A stretch of DNA of 64,000 nucleotides from Siphlonurus alternatus. Taxonomy: Eukaryota; Arthropoda; Insecta; Ephemeroptera; Siphlonuridae. Numbering within the stretch: the first letter of the stretch is position 1; each line of letters starts with the position of its first letter. The position numbers and the translations under genes are program-made. Shown piece after piece: positions 60,363 to 64,000 of the stretch. The notes below the pieces were generated by a model, which saw only the letters and a program-made list of their open reading frames with translations, made no database searches and was not told the origin of the DNA. Location of the stretch: positions 39,693,150 to 39,757,149 of the forward strand of contig OX463781.1 of NCBI GenBank assembly GCA_949825025.1, given 5' to 3'.

Positions 60363-61587
60363 TAACAATATTTGAAACTGACGTTCCCCGTATACGAGCA
60401 GAGGGTTTATTTTACAATTTTATGTAAAATATCGTGTATATTATATATATACTTTTTTCTGAAAAAAAAAAAATTAAAAAAGGTGCTCACTTTCATAAAT
60501 TATACTTGATCAAGCCATATAAGCTATATTTTCAAAAAAATTAAATAACCTTAAGGTTACAGATGTTTAAATTCAGCATAATTCAGTAGAACGGCAAATT
60601 AAAAATATATGTTTTAGATGCTATATATATGTATAATGTCATGACGAAGTCCTACTGATCCAGCTGCATGCATGGATTTGAAAAAAAAAGTAAAAATAAT
60701 ATAATTATATATGAGCGCAATCGATTTACGTAAGGAGTTCGGTCGTTTAAATTATTAAAATTTCTCTCTAAACCACGTTTAGTGACATCATATTATAGGC
60801 TTTTGCTAACCGTGGATATTCAGAAACGATTCGAGTTTAACTTTCTAGACAATCAACTCTTTCGTTAATCGCCCCAATAAAAAAGCTTCATGCAGTTCAT
60901 GCTATTTTAATTTATAAAATTGTTTCTTATTTTGTTAAAATATTTTTTATTCAATAATTTTGACTGTACTGTACACACAAAAAATTGCATCCTACTTAAA
61001 TTCATAATTTTATATTTTCCATGGAAATTAAATTTAACAGAGTTATATAATTAGCATAATATATAAAGTTTAATATGTAGTATAAATAATTATTATAAAA
61101 TTCATAATAATTTATGATGCTTAAGTTTTGTAGAAATTATTAAATACAATTAAGCATAATTTAATTAATATTATTATTATTATTAAGTACAAGTTATAAT
61201 AACATTATAACTAAAAAAAAAAAATGGACAATTGCATAAATTTCTGTATATACAGTATATTACATGGATATACCCAGAGTAAGTTATATAAAATATATTG
61301 TTATAGTTTTTGTTCTTTTTTAGATTTTTAAACCCTCCATATGTATATATACCCTTCAAATCGTATATTACAAAACGCTTTGATAGCCTTTGATATTAGA
61401 CATGCAATATATTCCTAATTATAATTCATAACTCGACTAAATAGATATATTATATAGGTTCTCCATTTATGACGTAAACAACTTCCGCGCTAGGTTGTCC
61501 ATTTTATGAGCAAAAAAGGAAAATATAACAAATGCAGTTTAATTAAATAATATATGGATTGTGTTCATTGTTTACAGAATACAAAAT

Positions 61588-61786
61588 TCAGTCATTGTGG
61601 GTGAGGTTGACATTGGTGAAATTGTGCTGCAGGTGGGGGTTTTGGAGGTGCACGAAAGGGTCGGCGAGGCGCGACACGACGAGGTACAGACAAATGACGA
61701 TCAGCACGAGGAACAGGGACGAGATGAGGGTGGCCCCACACCCTAAGCAGAACCGCATGACCTCGTGGGCCTTGCGTGAGAGGCAG
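61588..61786 (-). CDS. Candidate terminal exon of an unidentified membrane protein
   Basis: A GC-richer island in AT-rich DNA. Acceptor CCTTGCAG|CTGCC; reading frame CLSRKAHEVMRFCLGCG, then the hydrophobic segment ATLISSLFLVLIVICLYLVV, RLADPFVHLQ, and NFT/NLT glycosylation sequons before TGA (61,588-61,590). This looks like the last exon of a protein with one membrane segment near its C-terminus. The other open frame (Pro/Arg-rich) is less plausible. Family not recognised. Confidence 0.5.
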
Positions 61787-61847
61787 CTGCAAGGGCAGAA
61801 AATATTATTTATGGTAATAAAATAACGTTAATTTTTGACTTTTGCTA

Positions 61848-62008
61848 ATAGTCCGTTGTCCGGAATAATGAGCTTATAATTATCTGCATGCATGTCTACC
61901 ATGATATCGTTGCAATAATGAGCTTTCGATCATGCTATATTTCACAGGTGAGCGCAACTATATGAGCTTTATTTTATACTGATTTACAGCTCATAGCTCA
62001 TAATTGCA
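61848..62008. repeat. 'GGAATAATGAGC' MITE, partial copy
   Basis: Begins GTCCGTTGTCCGGAATAATG and shares the ATAATGAGCT units of 17,264-17,473. It runs into the next palindrome before its other end. Confidence 0.55.
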
Positions 62009-62010
62009 CG

Positions 62011-62303
62011 CTAGCACCACTGGGGTACGATCCTAGAACTTTGGTTTGCCGGACCAGTGCGTTGCCAATTACGCCACATGCAGTGCCACTTCTCCACTCC
62101 AGTCTAAGAATTCTACTTTTAAATGCTACGTCATTTTTGGCTGCGAACTGCTGCCATATGTGGCTAACTTGCGAAAATGACATAGCATATTTAAAAGTAG
62201 AATTCGTAGACTGGAGTGGAGAAGTGGCACTGTGGCGTAATTGGCAACGCATGACACTGGTCCGGCAAACCAAAGTTCTGGGATCGTACCCCAGTGGTGC
62301 TAG
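62011..62303. mobile_element. Palindrome of tRNA-like halves
   Basis: Two ~130-bp arms, ends CTAGCACCACTGGGGTACGA and near complement. Each arm reads, on opposite strands, TGGCGTAATTGGCAACGC (A-box-like) and GTTCTGGGATCGTACCCCAG (B-box/T-arm-like hairpin). It may be two head-to-head tRNA-derived SINE heads or a MITE that mimics them. A functional tRNA is unlikely because no normal acceptor stem is visible. Confidence 0.55.
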
Positions 62304-62439
62304 CTTTTTCACATGAGTTTGAAATTTGCTTTTGAATGCATGTTATAAAGATGGTGTATAAGCCTGAGTAATTTATATCCTATTATCTATCGCCATCTTC
62401 TCCCTCTATACCTTTTTCCCTTCCTAATATGTATATATA

Positions 62440-62488
<49 letters not shown>

Positions 62489-62711
62489 ATATATATAAAA
62501 TAATAATAATATATATTTTATATACAATGTATAATAAAATTATCACTGTGTGTTAAACAGCAGGCAAAAAATATGAAAATATTTGTTTTACGAAAAAAAC
62601 ATTGAAATTATTGCATGTAAAACACATAATTATTATGTAATTAATACACACATGAATAATTATAATCGTTATTATTATATAATGTATAAGTTAATTACAA
62701 TATCAACAAAC

Positions 62712-62910
62712 CTTTGTTCTTGCAAATCTTTGTTCTGCAGCATCATTTAGAATGTATCCTCGATTATGAAGATGAATAATAATATTAATTAATTTAATTA
62801 TAAAAATATTAAAAAAATCAAAATGTTTTTTTTCATGGGCGCTCTTTTTATATAGTAGTATAAAATTTAAAAATTTCAAATTCTCAATCGTGTCATGTAG
62901 TTCAGGTTCC
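62712..62910 (-). CDS. Candidate internal exon of an unidentified gene
   Basis: An open frame bounded by acceptor AATTTTAG|GGAACC and donor ACAAAG|GTTTGT, encoding EPELHDTIENLKFLNFILLY, KKSAHEKKHFDFF and HLHNRGYILNDAAEQRFART. The other two frames stop at once. It ends in phase 0, so it cannot join directly to 61,588-61,786 in the membrane-protein frame; a missing exon or a different gene would be needed. Family not recognised. Confidence 0.35.
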
Positions 62911-62973
62911 CTAAAATTGAACATCAAATTAGTAAATTATTTAATAATGATGATTAATTAAGTATATATTGCT

Positions 62974-63022
62974 TTGTGAGTGAGAGGGAGAGGGAGGAAG
63001 AGAGAGAGAGAGAAAGAGAGTT
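62974..63022. repeat. GA-rich simple repeat
   Basis: Purine-only stretch dominated by GAGA units. Confidence 0.8.
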
Positions 63023-63137
63023 GATTAAAAAAACAGCAACAACAACAATATGATAAATGTTGTCATGATATATTACATATAATTAATATAAACAAGGTCA
63101 AATTATTAATTCCTATATTTTGTATATTATTCAATGA

Positions 63138-63346
63138 GGGGCATTCACAAAACACTTTAATTAACCCCCATGCACTTTAGCCTCGATTTTTATCCCGGGT
63201 GCTAAACATGGTGTTAATTAAACCAGGAGCTAAACATGCATGGTTAATATAATATATAGCCCCTGGTTTAGCACGTGCGCCGGGATAAAAATCGAGGCTT
63301 AAGTATGTGAGTTAAAGATTAAAGTGCTTTGTGTGAATGCGCCCCC
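63138..63346. mobile_element. GGGGCATTCAC-ended MITE, copy 2
   Basis: Diverged copy of 59,191-59,381 with GGGGCATTCACAAAACACTT and near complement at the ends. Confidence 0.65.
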
Positions 63347-63365
63347 TAATATAGTTTAACGTTTT

Positions 63366-63757
63366 AAGGTAGAGATTGATAATGCCGGTCAACTGTTAGA
63401 CGTAGGTTCCTTTGATTAACATGTAAACCTCAGCAAATTCACAAAAATTCTGAAATTTTTTTGAGTGGCAGATATTAGTGCCTTAAAGGTCATAGAAAAA
63501 ATTTCAAAATAATTTAACGAGCCGATTTTTTTTTTTTTTTTAATTTGTCTCTCATCCATGGGAAAGTCCTATGCTGAAAATTAAAAAAATTAATTAAAAA
63601 AAATCGGCACGTTAAATTGTTTTGAAATTTTTTCTATGTTTTTTAGGCACTATATATCTGCCTCTCAAAAAAATTTCAGAATTTTTATGAATTTGCTAAG
63701 GTTTACATGTTAATCAAAGGGACCTATAAGTCGAACAGCTGACCGTATCTCTACCAC
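63366..63757. mobile_element. 'TTAACATGTAAACC' foldback MITE, copy 2
   Basis: Same family as 24,470-24,862, with inner arms AATTTAACGAGCCGATTTTT. The left end lies at a TTAA; the right flank does not, so piggyBac-type ancestry is only suggested. Confidence 0.7.
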
Positions 63758-64000
63758 ATCGCATAACACCAGATTCAGTTCTGCGCACTGTTACTACTTA
63801 ACATCCAATAAATAACATTAACTGCGTAATTTTACTACCTTTACAATACTTGTACGTTCTTTATATTGATTCACGGTTGAACAGTTTTAAAACTTTAAAG
63901 AAAACGGAAGTTTCAGGCTGAGAGAAAAAAATATAACTGATATATATGTAACACGAAAGTTCTTTTTATAAATTTGTGAATGATAACGAAACCTCATTAA

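Noticed and set aside
61592..61792. Pro/Arg-rich alternative frame of the candidate terminal exon
   Set aside because: Less protein-like than the overlapping frame with a membrane segment and glycosylation sites, though not excluded.

Overview
The window is animal nuclear DNA: AT-rich, intron-rich, with GT-AG introns, dense short inverted-repeat transposons, long (TA)n runs and 5S-rRNA-derived SINEs. The protein sequences suggest an invertebrate, most likely an arthropod and perhaps a crustacean. That placement is inferred from gene and repeat style, not from a search.

Layout. (1) 1-20,050, minus strand: a complete WDR33 gene, the AAUAAA-recognising subunit of the cleavage/polyadenylation factor CPSF. 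It has a non-coding first exon and 14 coding exons that join in frame to 1,276 codons. Its introns hold many MITEs, retroelement scraps and one hammerhead-ribozyme-like sequence. (2) 20-25 kb: intergenic repeats, including a 5S-derived SINE. (3) 25,146-30,471, minus: a complete four-exon gene for the histone H3-H4 chaperone ASF1 (201 aa). Its last intron-rich part carries a broken non-LTR retrotransposon that landed inside a MITE. A 1.5-kb palindrome lies about 400 bp upstream of its ATG. (4) 33.9-53.0 kb: a transposon cluster dominated by foldback elements. The largest is an 8.2-kb element (33,898-42,131) with a perfect 9-bp target duplication. Its arms contain opposed satellite arrays of a ~147-bp monomer, 10 copies facing 27. 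A second 3-kb palindrome (49,979-53,005) also has a perfect 9-bp duplication. A third foldback (about 43.05-45.44 kb) has seven 131-bp repeats facing seven inverted ones. Three hAT-type MITEs with exact 8-bp duplications and a triplicated ~870-bp block are also here. (5) 53,111-55,592, minus: a DXD-type (GT32-like) Golgi glycosyltransferase gene with a repetitive Lys/Pro-rich stem. (6) 55.6-64 kb: AT-rich DNA with MITEs and two candidate exons of an unidentified minus-strand gene.

The three recognised genes share a strand but show no functional operon-like link. WDR33 acts in mRNA 3' processing, ASF1 in chromatin assembly and the glycosyltransferase in the secretory pathway. The most unusual content is the family of foldback elements with 9-bp duplications. 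Their size, target duplications and arm-borne tandem repeats recall Drosophila FB elements and Mutator-like transposons, but no transposase is present in the window.
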